From Methylovirgula ligni (GTDB lineage: Bacteria > Pseudomonadota > Alphaproteobacteria > Rhizobiales > Beijerinckiaceae): 64,000 bases of DNA. Location: NCBI RefSeq assembly GCF_004135935.1, contig NZ_CP025086.1, positions 1,798,001 through 1,862,000 on the forward strand, written 5' to 3'. The notes under the pieces were generated by a model, which worked only from the letters and a program-made list of their open reading frames with translations, made no database searches and was not told the DNA's origin. Shown piece after piece: positions 9,959-19,386 of the stretch. Both the position numbers and the translations under genes were made by a program. Every line of letters starts with the position of its first letter. The first letter of the stretch is position 1.

Positions 9959-10399
9959 ATGACACGTTCCCGCATTCTTCCAATTCTCGGCGCTCTCGTC
10001 CTGGCAGGCAGCCAGTCAGCGATCGCGGCATCACCTTACAATCCGGAAGCGGACTTCGTCGCGCGGCTAGGCGGCAGGGCGTTCACGGTGGAACGCACCG
10101 AAGGTGGCGCGCTCAATCGAAATCCCGGTGCTGAAGCTGCCGGCGCCCGGATAGTTGGCAACCCGCTGCGCAATCGCGCCGAGACGCTGGCGGGTAAGGC
10201 TTTCACCGTGGAAAACGCGGAAGGCAAGGCCTTCAGGCGGGAAAATCCCGGCGATGAAGCTGCAAGCGTCCGGACCATCGGCAATCCGTTGCGCGATCGT
10301 GCTGAAACTCTGGCGGGCAAGCCCTTCACCGTGGAAAGAGCAGTCGGACGCCGGCCCGAAATCGACCGGTCTCAGTCTTACCTCGCCCGCTTTGAGTGA
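9959..10399 (+). CDS. small exported protein with duplicated repeat
   Basis: I do not recognise this family. The 146-residue product has a signal peptide (MTRSRILPILGALVLAG, cleavage near AIAA). The mature part is largely a duplicated module of about 43 residues: copy one holds GNPLRNRAETLAGKAFTVE and copy two GNPLRDRAETLAGKPFTVE. A degenerate half-copy (GGRAFTVERTEGGALNRNPG) comes first. It is rich in charged residues and lacks cysteine. ATG 9959 is favoured by AAGGA nine bases upstream; ATG 9950 is too close to it. It sits between the divergent hxlR gene and an alpha/beta hydrolase on its own strand, so co-regulation with both is likely. Confidence 0.7.
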   Translation: MTRSRILPILGALVLAGSQSAIAASPYNPEADFVARLGGRAFTVERTEGGALNRNPGAEAAGARIVGNPLRNRAETLAGKAFTVENAEGKAFRRENPGDEAASVRTIGNPLRDRAETLAGKPFTVERAVGRRPEIDRSQSYLARFE

Positions 10400-10507
10400 A
10401 GCGTTTCGTGTGGGCCGCAATTCAATTGCATGCGCGGGCGGCTAGTTCGCGCATGCAAGCAGCGGCGATGCCCCGCCTGATCAAGGCCGTCAACAATTGG
10501 AAAAGCC

Positions 10508-11326
10508 ATGAGCTACTTCACCACCAAGGACGGCACCGACCTCTATTTCAAGGACTGGGGAAAAGGACTGCCCGTCGTCTTCCTCCACGCCTATGCCCTG
10601 AACTCCGACACGTTTGAGGACCAGATGTTCTTCCTCGCATCCAAGGGTTACAGGGTCGTCGCTCACGATCGTCGCGGGCACGGGCGCTCCGGACAGCCCT
10701 GGGGAGGCAATGACGTCGACACCTATGTCGACGACCTCAACGAACTCCTGGAATTTCTCGATCTGACCGATATCGTCCTGGTCGGCCACTCCACGGGTGG
10801 CGGAGTCGTCGGACGCTACATCGGAAATTACGGCACGGGCCGCGTCGCCAAGGTGGTATTTATCTGTGCAACGATCCCCGTGGTCATGCAGACGCCGGGA
10901 AACCCGGATGGCGCGCCGTCCGCCTATTTCGACGGACTGCGGGAGAGGGTCCTGACGGACCGCGGCCAGCACTTCAAGGCGATGATCGCGGCGCACTTCT
11001 CCGTCAACCGCGAGTGGTCGACCGTTCCGCAGAGCGATCTGGACCAGAACTGGACCATGACGATGCTCTCCGGCTTCCCGGCCTCCTACTTCGGGATCGC
11101 CGCGTTTGCCGAGACCGATGTGACCGAGGACCTCAAGACGATCGACGTCCCCACGCTGATCCTTCATGGCGATGATGACCAGATCGCCCCGGTGGCAAAC
11201 GCCTACATCGCGGCCAAACTCGTCCCCGACTCGATACTCAAGATTTATCCTAAGGCTCCGCACGCCATGACGACGACCCACAAGGCCCAAGTCAATGTCG
11301 ATCTGCTGGCGTTTCTTCGCGGCTGA
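10508..11326 (+). CDS. alpha/beta hydrolase, non-heme chloroperoxidase-like
   Basis: This 272-residue cytoplasmic enzyme has the alpha/beta-hydrolase fold. Visible landmarks are the oxyanion region [16 protein letters not shown], the nucleophile elbow GHSTGGG, the acid residue in [10 protein letters not shown], and the catalytic His in KAPHAMTT. The length and the [12 protein letters not shown] signature match the esterases named non-heme chloroperoxidases, which perhydrolyse short carboxylic acids in vitro. The true substrate is unknown. It lies 108 bp downstream of the exported repeat protein and may be under HxlR control. No signal peptide is present. The weak ribosome site precedes ATG 10508. 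Confidence 0.9.
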   Translation: MSYFTTKDGTDLYFKDWGKGLPVVFLHAYALNSDTFEDQMFFLASKGYRVVAHDRRGHGRSGQPWGGNDVDTYVDDLNELLEFLDLTDIVLVGHSTGGGVVGRYIGNYGTGRVAKVVFICATIPVVMQTPGNPDGAPSAYFDGLRERVLTDRGQHFKAMIAAHFSVNREWSTVPQSDLDQNWTMTMLSGFPASYFGIAAFAETDVTEDLKTIDVPTLILHGDDDQIAPVANAYIAAKLVPDSILKIYPKAPHAMTTTHKAQVNVDLLAFLRG

Positions 11327-11507
11327 CGCTGCGCCAGCCTTGTCGATGCAGCGACCGTCCACATGGTCCCGCGACAGGCTGCTCCGAATCCCGGCAACGC
11401 TCGGGCAAAACTGCCCGAAGCTGTCGGCCAGCAAGCCTTCGTCGGATTTGCACCGGCCGGTCGGATGCGGACGTTAGCGCCCGGTTTTATTCTGGAACGG
11501 CGTGAAG

Positions 11508-11584
11508 TGGCGCGCCCGGAGAGATTCGAACTCCCGACCCCTAGATTCGTAGTCTAGTGCTCTATCCAGCTGAGCTACGGGCGC
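11508..11584 (-). tRNA. tRNA-Arg (ACG)
   Basis: The complementary strand folds as a 77-nt cloverleaf with encoded CCA. The acceptor stem is GCGCCCG/CGGGCGC. The anticodon stem CTAGA/TCTAG encloses loop CTACGAA, giving anticodon ACG, and the T arm contains GTTCGAATC. It reads CGN arginine codons after A34-to-inosine editing. Confidence 0.97.
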
Positions 11585-11725
11585 GCAGAGTCTCAAGGGA
11601 AGCCGAAAGCTTGCCGATGAGTGGAAGGTGCCGATCCCAAGGATCGAACGGCTTCCCTTTAGCGACTCGGGCAGGGCATGGCAACTGCCGGAAGTGCTCG
11701 CGGACGCGCCGGTGCCCTGACGTTT

Positions 11726-13210
11726 TCAGGCAGCGCCGGTGCGGCGCTGTGGCAAAGTGATCCGGAACCGCGCCCCGATATTCTCGTCCGTCTCGGGCAT
11801 CAGTTCGATGCTGCCGCCGTGGGCGCGCACGAGATCGGCGGCGATGGCGAGGCCGAGTCCCGAGCCGCCCGGCCGCGACGAGCTCGAAAAAGGCGTGAAT
11901 AATTGCGCCCGCACGCTCGGCGGCACGCCCGGCCCGGTATCGGCGATTTCGAGAATGGCGAATTCCTCCCATGCGGAGGCGGAGACGATGATCTGCGCCG
12001 GTTGGCCGCCGGACGGGCCGGCCCGGTCGAGCGCTTCCACACCGTTGCGCAGCAAGTTCATCATGACCCGAAAAAGATGTTCCGGATCGGCCCAAAGTAT
12101 GAAGCCGTCGGAAACCTTGTTGAGGATCATCACCCGGCCGCCGCTGAGACAGACGGCTTCGGCAGCCTCGGCGACGACGGGGCGCAGATCGACCAGCCGC
12201 GGCTTCGGCGCCTCGTCCGTCGCCCGCCCATAGGTCAAGGTCGCCTGGCAGAAGCGGATGGCGCGGTCGAGCGTGGCGACCAGTTTCGGCGCCAGTCTTT
12301 GCGCCAGAGGATCGGTGACATTGGCGAGGCGATCGGACAGCAGTTGCGCCGAGGCCAGCATGTTGCGCAGATCGTGATTGATCTTGGCGACGGCGAGGCC
12401 GAGCGCGGCGAGATGCTTCTTCTGCGTTAATTCGCGAACGAGCGTGTCCTGCATCGTCGCCAGCGCTTCTTCGGCGCGGCCAATCTCATCCGTGTGGCCC
12501 GAGGGCACGATGATGCGGCTCGCATTTTCCGGATCGGCGCCGAATTCGGTAATATTGTTGGTCAGGCGGCGCATCGGCCGCAGCACCATGAAATTGAGGA
12601 CGCCGACGGCGAGGGCCGCGACGAGCGCCGATATTGTCAGCGAGATTGTCAGGACGCGGACGGCGACGATGTGCAGCGCCTCTTTGACCGGCCCTTCGTC
12701 CATCGTGACTTCGATCGCTTCATCGCCCATGGGCGCGGCGCCAAGGACGGTGACGACGCGATCGTCCTTGGCGAAATAGGTCCGCCATGTCGAAGCCAGT
12801 GCCTGCGGGAAGGTCGGGTGGCGCAGGTCGTAGAATTCGTCGACTGCTGGTGGCAGGCTCGTCGCAGCAAGAATTCGCCGGGTGCCGTGGGTCTGCAGGA
12901 CGATGATGCGCGCGCCGACGCTGTCCAGCAGTTCGCGCGACAGTTGCGGCGAAACCATTGCGCGCGGCCCGGCTTCCAGAACCAGCGTCGCGGTATAGGC
13001 GGCAGCCAGGCGGTTGCGCAGCCAATTGTCGCGATAATTGACGACAATGGGCACATAGATGATGAATTCCGTCGCCATGATGAAAGCGGCGACGACAAGC
13101 ACCACGCGCGTCGCCAAGCCGAAACGCGGCCGGTGTCCGTGCAAGCCCTGCTGTTCGGCCTGTCTATCGTCCGGGTCGGACTGCTGCTTGATCGTGATGA
13201 AATCGCGCAT
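11726..13210 (-). CDS. membrane sensor histidine kinase (HAMP)
   Basis: This 494-residue kinase has an N-terminal transmembrane helix (VVLVVAAFIMATEFIIYVPI), a periplasmic sensor of about 130 residues, a second helix, a HAMP segment (LRPMRRLTNNITEF), a dimerisation/phosphoacceptor helix with KINHDLRNMLAS, and an HATPase domain with N, G1 and G2 motifs (LLRNGVEAL, DTGPGVP, GGSGLGLAIA). The start at ATG 13210 leaves a 16-bp gap after the upstream flavoprotein gene; an earlier in-frame start would overlap it. No response regulator is adjacent, so its partner lies elsewhere. Coupling to the flavoprotein gene suggests the two share a signal or pathway, but that is inference. Confidence 0.9.
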   Translation of the reverse strand: MRDFITIKQQSDPDDRQAEQQGLHGHRPRFGLATRVVLVVAAFIMATEFIIYVPIVVNYRDNWLRNRLAAAYTATLVLEAGPRAMVSPQLSRELLDSVGARIIVLQTHGTRRILAATSLPPAVDEFYDLRHPTFPQALASTWRTYFAKDDRVVTVLGAAPMGDEAIEVTMDEGPVKEALHIVAVRVLTISLTISALVAALAVGVLNFMVLRPMRRLTNNITEFGADPENASRIIVPSGHTDEIGRAEEALATMQDTLVRELTQKKHLAALGLAVAKINHDLRNMLASAQLLSDRLANVTDPLAQRLAPKLVATLDRAIRFCQATLTYGRATDEAPKPRLVDLRPVVAEAAEAVCLSGGRVMILNKVSDGFILWADPEHLFRVMMNLLRNGVEALDRAGPSGGQPAQIIVSASAWEEFAILEIADTGPGVPPSVRAQLFTPFSSSSRPGGSGLGLAIAADLVRAHGGSIELMPETDENIGARFRITLPQRRTGAA

Positions 13211-13226
13211 TGGGCCTATCTTGGGC

Positions 13227-14624
13227 CTATCTCGCCCGGCGCGGGAAAAATGCGCGCCGCCGCGGAGCTTTGCCGAGTTGCGGTGACGATGCAAGCGCGG
13301 CCTTCGAGATGGCTTCCCCCAGAATTGGCGCGTTGGCGATGATGTCGAGATCCGCTGCTTTTATGTCCTTGCCGATCGCCAGGCCGAAAATCCCGATGAT
13401 CTCACGCGCCTGAGCGCCCGTTATTCCGGCGCCGAGAATATAACCAACTGAATTCGTTACGATCTTGACATGCCCCGCCGGCGCGCCGGTCAGCCGGGCG
13501 CGGGGCGTATCGCCGAGGGGCGCGCGCAAAACCCGCACGCTGCGGTGTTTTTCCCGCGCTTGCGCCTCAGTAAGGCCGACGATGGCCATTTCCGGACTGG
13601 TGTCGAGGACGCGCGCGGGCGGTATCGTGCCGCCACCCGCCTGGCCGAACAGGCGGCGCGCGATGCGCTCGGCCTGGCCCAGCGCCGAGAGCGCCGACTC
13701 GGGGCCGCCCGCGGCGCTGCCGATCGCGTGGACCCGGCGGTTGCTCGTACGGCCGTCGGCGTCGATCAGAGCCCCGGAATTGGCATAGGTGATCCCCGCA
13801 TTTTTCAATCCGAGCCCTTCGACGAGCGGCGGCGCCGCGCCAGCAAAGAGGATATGCGCGGCTTCGAGGGGAGCGGGGAGCCCTTTGAGATGGACTCGCA
13901 GGCCGCCACGCAGCGGTTCGACATGGGTGATTTGCGCGTGCGGATGGAGCGTCAGTCCCTCGCGGGCGAGCTGCGTCAACACGGGGGCGACGAGTTCGGC
14001 GTCTTCGCTCGGCAGGATGGGGCCGCCTTCGATCAGGCTCACCCGCGTCCCGAGCCGCAGGAAGGCTTGCGCGAGGGTCAGGCCCTGGAAGCTCGCGCCG
14101 ACGATGATGAGGTCCTCCGGCGGCCGATCGAGCGTCAGCAGATCCTCCGGCGCGAGCGACCGGATCAGCTCCTGGCCCGGCAGGGAAGCCAGCGCCGGTG
14201 TGGCCCCGGTCGCGAGGAGGAAATGTTTGGCTTCGATCGTCCGGCCGCCGGCGTCGAGCCGCGTCGAGCCGCTGAAGCTGCCGACGCTGCGGATCAGCTC
14301 GATATTTGAAGCTGTCAGCGAGCCGGGTGTGAAGTCGCGCGCAAAAATCTTTATCGCGGCAAGCACCTGGGCGCGGAAACGGCCAAAATCGATCTTACGC
14401 GACGCCGAAGTGCCGAAATCAGCGCCATGCGCGCCATTGGCAGCCTGCAAGGCGGCGGTGCAGAAGGCCAGCACCGGCACGGTCTTGGTGAGATAAGCGC
14501 CGCCGAGAGCCCGCTTTTCGACGATGACGACCTTGGCGCCCAGCGCCGCCGCAGTCCGCGCCGCGGCCACGCCGGCACCGCCGCCGCCGAGCACGCAGAG
14601 ATCGCAGTGTAATACGTCTGTCAT
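13227..14624 (-). CDS. FAD-dependent pyridine-nucleotide oxidoreductase lacking the redox disulfide
   Basis: This 465-residue protein has the glutathione reductase/lipoamide dehydrogenase fold: FAD motif VLGGGGAGVAAARTA (residues 11-25), NAD(P) motif IIVGASFQGLTLAQAFLRLG, the HAIGSAAGG FAD-binding stretch, and a C-terminal dimerisation domain. The redox motif that normally reads GGTCxNVGC is here GGAYLTKTV, so both cysteines are replaced (Tyr44, Val49). The catalytic His of the C-terminal HPTLSE motif is also gone (APILGE), although its Glu remains. It cannot act as a classical disulfide reductase; an NAD(P)H:quinone or other electron-transfer role is possible. It is followed at 16 bp by a histidine kinase gene. 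Confidence 0.85.
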   Translation of the reverse strand: MTDVLHCDLCVLGGGGAGVAAARTAAALGAKVVIVEKRALGGAYLTKTVPVLAFCTAALQAANGAHGADFGTSASRKIDFGRFRAQVLAAIKIFARDFTPGSLTASNIELIRSVGSFSGSTRLDAGGRTIEAKHFLLATGATPALASLPGQELIRSLAPEDLLTLDRPPEDLIIVGASFQGLTLAQAFLRLGTRVSLIEGGPILPSEDAELVAPVLTQLAREGLTLHPHAQITHVEPLRGGLRVHLKGLPAPLEAAHILFAGAAPPLVEGLGLKNAGITYANSGALIDADGRTSNRRVHAIGSAAGGPESALSALGQAERIARRLFGQAGGGTIPPARVLDTSPEMAIVGLTEAQAREKHRSVRVLRAPLGDTPRARLTGAPAGHVKIVTNSVGYILGAGITGAQAREIIGIFGLAIGKDIKAADLDIIANAPILGEAISKAALASSPQLGKAPRRRAFFPRRAR

Positions 14625-14688
14625 GCGGCTTTCTCGTAATGGGAACCCATTATCGCTGCCCAACGCCACGCTTGCCTGTCATTCCCTA

Positions 14689-14722
14689 ATGTCGACAAAG
14701 ACTTGATGTCGACAAAGACTTG
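14689..14722. repeat. tandem 17-bp direct repeat
   Basis: The unit ATGTCGACAAAGACTTG occurs twice without a spacer (14689-14705 and 14706-14722) in the divergent gap between the flavoprotein gene and ugd. It could be a local slippage duplication or a pair of regulator sites. Confidence 0.8.
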
Positions 14723-14872
14723 GCGGAAGCGAAATACGCGGTTGGGAATCTGTGGCGCCCGGTTCGTCATTTGGGTGTTTCGGTTCGGTTGCCTCCCGGT
14801 CGTGAAAATGGCACTGGCAGCGTTTCGGTCGCAAGCCCCCGCGGGGTGTGGGCGACGCTTTAGGAGCGGAAA

Positions 14873-16174
14873 ATGCAGATCGCGATGGTTGGCTCTGGTT
14901 ATGTGGGCCTCGTTTCGGGCGCCTGTTTTGCGGACTTCGGGCACAAGGTCTGCTGCATCGACAAGGATGCCGGGAAGATCGAGGCGCTGAAGGCCGGCAA
15001 GATGCCGATCTACGAGCCGGGCCTTGCCGAACTGGTGATGACCAATGTGCGGCAGAACCGGCTGACCTTTGCCGACGATCTCTCGGCGGTGCGCGGCGCG
15101 CAGGCGGTCTTCATCGCCGTCGGCACGCCGTCGCGGCGCGGCGATGGCCATGCCGACCTCACCTATGTCTATCAGGCGGCGCGCGAGATCGCCGCGGCGA
15201 TCGAGGGTTTCACGGTGATCGTGACCAAATCCACCGTGCCGGTCGGCACCGGCGACGAAGTCGAGCGGATCATCCGCGAGGCGCGGCCGGACGCCGATTT
15301 CGCCGTCGTCTCCAACCCCGAATTCCTGCGCGAGGGCGCGGCAATCTCCGATTTCAAGCGGCCGGACCGCATCGTCCTCGGCCTGGAGGATCAGCGCGCC
15401 GAGGCGGTGATGCGCGAAGTCTACCGGCCGCTCTATCTCAATCAGGCGCCGATTCTCATCACCAACCGGCGCACCTCGGAACTCACCAAATACGCGGCCA
15501 ATGCCTTTCTCGCCACCAAGATCACCTTCATCAACGAGATCGCGAGCCTGTGCGAAGAGGTCGGCGCCAATGTCCAGGATATCGCTCGCGGCATCGGCCT
15601 CGACAACCGCATCGGCGCGAAATTCCTGCATGCGGGGCCCGGCTACGGCGGTTCGTGCTTCCCCAAGGACACCCAGGCGCTGATCAAGACGGCGCAGGAT
15701 TACGGCACGCCGGTCCGCATCGTCGAGACGGTCGCCGCGGTCAACGATCAGCGCAAGCGCGCCATGGCCCGCAAGGTGCTCTCCGCCTGCGGCGGCTCGG
15801 TGCGCAACAAGGCGATCGCGGTGCTGGGGCTGACCTTCAAGCCGAACACCGACGACATGCGCGATTCGCCGGCCATCTCGGTCATCACCGCGCTGCAGGA
15901 CGCCGGCGCCAAGGTCAACGCCTTCGATCCCGAGGGCATGGAGCAGGCGCGCCATTATCTCGATAATCTCAATTACTGCAGCGACCCCTATGCCTGCTGC
16001 AAGGATGCCGCGGCGCTGGTCATCGTCACCGAATGGGACGAGTTCCGCGCGCTCGATCTCGGCCGCGTCAAATCGCTGCTGAGCGAGCCGGTCCTCGTCG
16101 ATCTGCGCAACATCTACGCCCCGGACGAAGTCCGCCGGCAGGGATTCAAATATTTGTCCATCGGACGGGCGTAG
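14873..16174 (+). CDS. ugd: UDP-glucose 6-dehydrogenase
   Basis: This 433-residue cytosolic enzyme oxidises UDP-glucose to UDP-glucuronate with two NAD+, supplying precursors for exopolysaccharide or LPS. The Rossmann motif VGSGYVGLVSGACFA starts at residue 6. Other signatures are TKSTVPVGTG, SNPEFLREGAA and the catalytic cysteine in GYGGSCFPKDTQAL. The C-terminal UDP-binding domain has LGLTFKPNTDDMRDSP. Length and motifs are complete. The start at ATG 14873 has a good ribosome site (AGGAG). No other polysaccharide gene is adjacent, so it stands as a single unit between the flavoprotein and radical SAM genes. Confidence 0.97.
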   Translation: MQIAMVGSGYVGLVSGACFADFGHKVCCIDKDAGKIEALKAGKMPIYEPGLAELVMTNVRQNRLTFADDLSAVRGAQAVFIAVGTPSRRGDGHADLTYVYQAAREIAAAIEGFTVIVTKSTVPVGTGDEVERIIREARPDADFAVVSNPEFLREGAAISDFKRPDRIVLGLEDQRAEAVMREVYRPLYLNQAPILITNRRTSELTKYAANAFLATKITFINEIASLCEEVGANVQDIARGIGLDNRIGAKFLHAGPGYGGSCFPKDTQALIKTAQDYGTPVRIVETVAAVNDQRKRAMARKVLSACGGSVRNKAIAVLGLTFKPNTDDMRDSPAISVITALQDAGAKVNAFDPEGMEQARHYLDNLNYCSDPYACCKDAAALVIVTEWDEFRALDLGRVKSLLSEPVLVDLRNIYAPDEVRRQGFKYLSIGRA

Positions 16175-16185
16175 GCAGAAAAGCC

Positions 16186-16255
16186 GTCATTACGGGGGGC
16201 GAAAGCGACGAAGCGATTCAGACGACTTCTGGATTGCTTCGCTTTGGTGAATGAC
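16186..16255. repeat. intergenic palindromic repeat, degenerate copy
   Basis: GTCATT (16186) and AATGAC (16250-16255) bound an imperfect palindrome with inner arms related to CGAAGC-ATTCAG and CTGGATTGCTTCG. The same family appears in better form at 21581-21659. It lies between convergent genes. Confidence 0.7.
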
Positions 16256-16260
16256 GCCAA

Positions 16261-17616
16261 TTACTCCGCGGCTTCGGCGAATGTCCCGCGCGGCGCATAT
16301 TCACGCACGTTGCCGATCAGCACATTGCGCTGCGCCAGTTCCGGCGCTTCAAGAACTTTGAGGAAGTCGGCGTAGTCCGGATGATCCGGGCTGCCGATGA
16401 AGGCTTCGATATATTCCTCTTTGCCGAAAATATCGCGCTGGCGGATCATGTTGAAGATGATCAGGTCGGCGGCGTGATCCTCGCACAGGCGCACGAACTC
16501 AGGCATTTCCCGGTAATTCAGCGCCTGGACGACCATCGAACAATGCAGTGATGAGATTTCGCCGGACCGGCGCATGTCGCGCAGGAAGGCGAGATTCTTC
16601 AACAGCCGCTCGAACGTGCCGCCGCGGCGCACGATCGCATAGGTGTCGGCCTTCGCGGCGTCGACCGAAATCTCGACGTTTCTGACACGGCCTTTCAGCC
16701 CCAGTTCGGACCAGGCGCGCGGGTCGAGCAATTGGCCATTGCTGATGAGGTCGATTTTCAGATCGGGGAAATCGCCGCCGTTCAGCCGCTTGAGCAGATT
16801 GCGGAAGTGCTTGCTGCCAAAGGGATCGCCCGAGCCGGTGACGAGGACGGATTTCGCCTCGCGCAGCAGCGGCACGAGCGTCGCTTCGGTGAGTTGATCG
16901 AGCTTGGCCTGCTTGGCGGAATTGGCGACATAGGTGCTCGTCCGGCAGGACGGGCAGGAGAGATTGCAGGATTTGTCGTGCGACAGCTTCACATGCTCCG
17001 GCAATGTCTCGACGCCGGACTGGTAGCGCGCGATGATCGCCTTGGCGTGCGCGGAATCACGGGACTCCAGTCTGCGGCCGGAGATCGCGGGGCAATGCAC
17101 GTGGTTGCAGTAGCGGAATGAGCCGTCGATCATCGACTCCCGGATGTTGCGCGCGGGCGTGCTGTTCCAAAGCTCGTGCGCGGGCGTGTCGAGGCGGCCG
17201 ATCGGCGTTGGCAGCCACACCGGGCAGCAGGCATAGGCGAGGCCCGTCGGCGCGGTTTCGAGCTGTTCGAAGGGCGCGGCGCAGAAATGCGTCTTGAGAT
17301 AATCCTGCGTGCTGACGTTGATGCGCTGCTCGGCGGTCCGCTTCTGCCGCCGCTTGAGCATGAAATTATTGTCGATCCAGTTACCGACCGCGTCGATCCG
17401 GTCAAGGCCAATGAATGCGTGGAGCCTGGGGTGCGCCAGCAGCCGCAGCGCCGGCTTGGGGACAAGCACATCCACCAGCTCGACCAGCGTGCCGCGCAGC
17501 CAAATGAGAGATTTCGCCAAAGCCATCCATTCGTCCCAAAGACCCTGGGCCACCCTAGCAGGAATTTCCGCGCCTTCCCAATTTGGCGGCAGCCGTCTCC
17601 CGACAAGCTCAACCAT
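16261..17616 (-). CDS. radical SAM protein with N-terminal SPASM-like cysteine cluster
   Basis: This protein of about 451 residues has a radical SAM [4Fe-4S] motif (CNLSCPSC, residues 217-224) and the SAM-binding stretch VLVTGSGDPFGS. Upstream of the barrel lies a second cysteine cluster: FCAAPF (Cys112), YACCPVW (Cys130/131) and YCNHVHCP (Cys170, Cys175). Its order recalls the auxiliary Fe-S SPASM domain that is normally C-terminal, so the layout looks permuted. The preceding 100 residues contain no recognised domain. The open frame extends to a TTG at 17697; ATG 17616 is my choice, and neither has a strong ribosome site. No substrate-peptide gene was seen nearby. The reaction is unknown. 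Confidence 0.82.
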   Translation of the reverse strand: MVELVGRRLPPNWEGAEIPARVAQGLWDEWMALAKSLIWLRGTLVELVDVLVPKPALRLLAHPRLHAFIGLDRIDAVGNWIDNNFMLKRRQKRTAEQRINVSTQDYLKTHFCAAPFEQLETAPTGLAYACCPVWLPTPIGRLDTPAHELWNSTPARNIRESMIDGSFRYCNHVHCPAISGRRLESRDSAHAKAIIARYQSGVETLPEHVKLSHDKSCNLSCPSCRTSTYVANSAKQAKLDQLTEATLVPLLREAKSVLVTGSGDPFGSKHFRNLLKRLNGGDFPDLKIDLISNGQLLDPRAWSELGLKGRVRNVEISVDAAKADTYAIVRRGGTFERLLKNLAFLRDMRRSGEISSLHCSMVVQALNYREMPEFVRLCEDHAADLIIFNMIRQRDIFGKEEYIEAFIGSPDHPDYADFLKVLEAPELAQRNVLIGNVREYAPRGTFAEAAE

Positions 17617-17805
17617 CTGCTTGAAAAATACGGGCTTTACAAGGCAAGCGCCGGACAGGCTGCGCCGACTTTCGCAAGCACTCCGACTAAAAGCCAAGGT
17701 TGCATCCGCTGAAAGTCCAATTGTTCCGCAGTGCGATTGCGGTGATGACCGACCTATGACCTGCGTGCGCCGCGGGCACGGGAATCACAATCGGAGGCCG
17801 CTTTG

Positions 17806-19386
17806 ATGAACGCACTTGCGCGAACCTGGGAGCTTGGCGGGACAGCGCTGAGCGGGACGGGGCTTTTCGGCGCGCCCGCCGTCTACGCCAATCTTCAGGC
17901 CGCGCCGCTCGTGGCGGTGGCGCTTCAGCGCGGCGAGGGCAAGCTTTCGGCCGATGGCGCGCTGGTCGTGCGCACCGGCACGCATACCGGCCGCTCCGCG
18001 CAGGACAAATTCATCGTCGATGAGCCGGATGTGCATGACGACGTCTGGTGGGGCAGCGTCAACCAGAAGCTCTCGGCCGCCGGGTTCGCCGCGCTCACCG
18101 AGACCGTGCGCGGCTATCTGCAGGGCCAGACCCTTTTCGTCGAGGATCTTTACGCCGGGGCGGCCCCGGCGCATCGCATTCGCGTCCGCCTTGTCACGAC
18201 GAATGCCTGGCATGCGCTTTTTGCCCGCAACATGTTCATCCGGCCCGCGCCGGCGGAGCTGCAAGGCTTCGAGCCGGATTATGTGATCCTCCACGCGCCC
18301 GATCTGCCGGTCGATCCCGCCCGCTGCGGCGTGCGCTCTTCGACGGCGGTGGCTTTGTCGTTTGCCCAAAAGCTGATCGTCATTTCCGGCACTCAATATG
18401 CAGGGGAGATCAAGAAGGCGATCTTCACCGTGATGAATTGGCTGCTGCCGGCGAAAGGCGTATTGCCGATGCATTGTTCCGCCAATATCGGGCCGGCCGG
18501 CGATACGGCCCTGTTTTTCGGCCTTTCGGGCACGGGCAAGACGACCTTGTCGTCCGATCCTGAGCGTCAGCTCATCGGCGACGACGAGCACGCCTGGTCG
18601 CCGGAAGGTGTCTTCAATTTTGAGGGCGGCTGTTACGCCAAGGTCATCAATCTGCGCCGCGAGGCAGAGCCTGAAATTTGGGCAGCCTCGCACCGTTTCG
18701 GCACGGTGCTGGAGAATGTGCCTGTCGATGCGAACGGCGGACTCGATCTCGACGACGATTCGCTGACGCCCAATACGCGCGCCTGCTATCCGCTGAATTT
18801 CATCGGCAATGCCAAGCCGAACGGCCTCGGCGGGGTGCCGCGCAATGTGGTGATGCTGACGGCCGATGCTTTCGGTGTGATGCCGCCGCTCGCCCGGCTC
18901 ACCCCGGCGCAGGCGATGCACCATTTCCTTTCGGGCTACACCGCGCGCGTCGCCGGCACGGAAAAGGGTCTCGGCAAGGAGCCGTCGGCGACCTTCAGCG
19001 CCTGCTTCGGCGCGCCTTTCCTGCCGCGCCCGCCGCAGGTCTATGGCGAACTCTTGCGCCGCTATCTTTCCGAGAGCGGTGCGGCGACCTGGCTCGTCAA
19101 TACGGGCTGGACCGGCGGCGCCTATGGCGTAGGCAAGCGCATTTCGATCGCGCATACACGGGCGCTGCTGCGCGCGGCGCTCAGTGGCGCGCTCGACGGC
19201 GCGGAATTCCGCGAGGAGCCCTATTTCAGTCTGAGCGTGCCGCTGCATGTTCCGGGCGTGCCGGACGAGATTCTCGATCCCGCGCGCGCCTGGCCCGACC
19301 CCGCGGCCTATGCCGCGCAGGCGCGCCGGCTCGTCGGTCTGTTCGAGGACAATTTCGTCAAATTCGCGGGCTCGCGTCCGGTCTGA
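17806..19386 (+). CDS. pckA: phosphoenolpyruvate carboxykinase (ATP)
   Basis: This 526-residue enzyme converts oxaloacetate plus ATP to PEP, CO2 and ADP, the entry step of gluconeogenesis from C4 acids. The kinase P-loop ([11 protein letters not shown]), metal site LIGDDEHAW, the substrate region [14 protein letters not shown] and the C-terminal [13 protein letters not shown] are all present. A strong GGAGG (17792-17796) supports ATG 17806; the TTG just before is not needed. The malate synthase gene follows after only 26 bp, so the two probably form an operon for growth on acetate or other C2 compounds. Confidence 0.97.
   Translation: MNALARTWELGGTALSGTGLFGAPAVYANLQAAPLVAVALQRGEGKLSADGALVVRTGTHTGRSAQDKFIVDEPDVHDDVWWGSVNQKLSAAGFAALTETVRGYLQGQTLFVEDLYAGAAPAHRIRVRLVTTNAWHALFARNMFIRPAPAELQGFEPDYVILHAPDLPVDPARCGVRSSTAVALSFAQKLIVISGTQYAGEIKKAIFTVMNWLLPAKGVLPMHCSANIGPAGDTALFFGLSGTGKTTLSSDPERQLIGDDEHAWSPEGVFNFEGGCYAKVINLRREAEPEIWAASHRFGTVLENVPVDANGGLDLDDDSLTPNTRACYPLNFIGNAKPNGLGGVPRNVVMLTADAFGVMPPLARLTPAQAMHHFLSGYTARVAGTEKGLGKEPSATFSACFGAPFLPRPPQVYGELLRRYLSESGAATWLVNTGWTGGAYGVGKRISIAHTRALLRAALSGALDGAEFREEPYFSLSVPLHVPGVPDEILDPARAWPDPAAYAAQARRLVGLFEDNFVKFAGSRPV

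Noticed and set aside
17785-19248. Minus-strand open frame opposite pckA
   Set aside because: It is a shadow of pckA without recognisable motifs.
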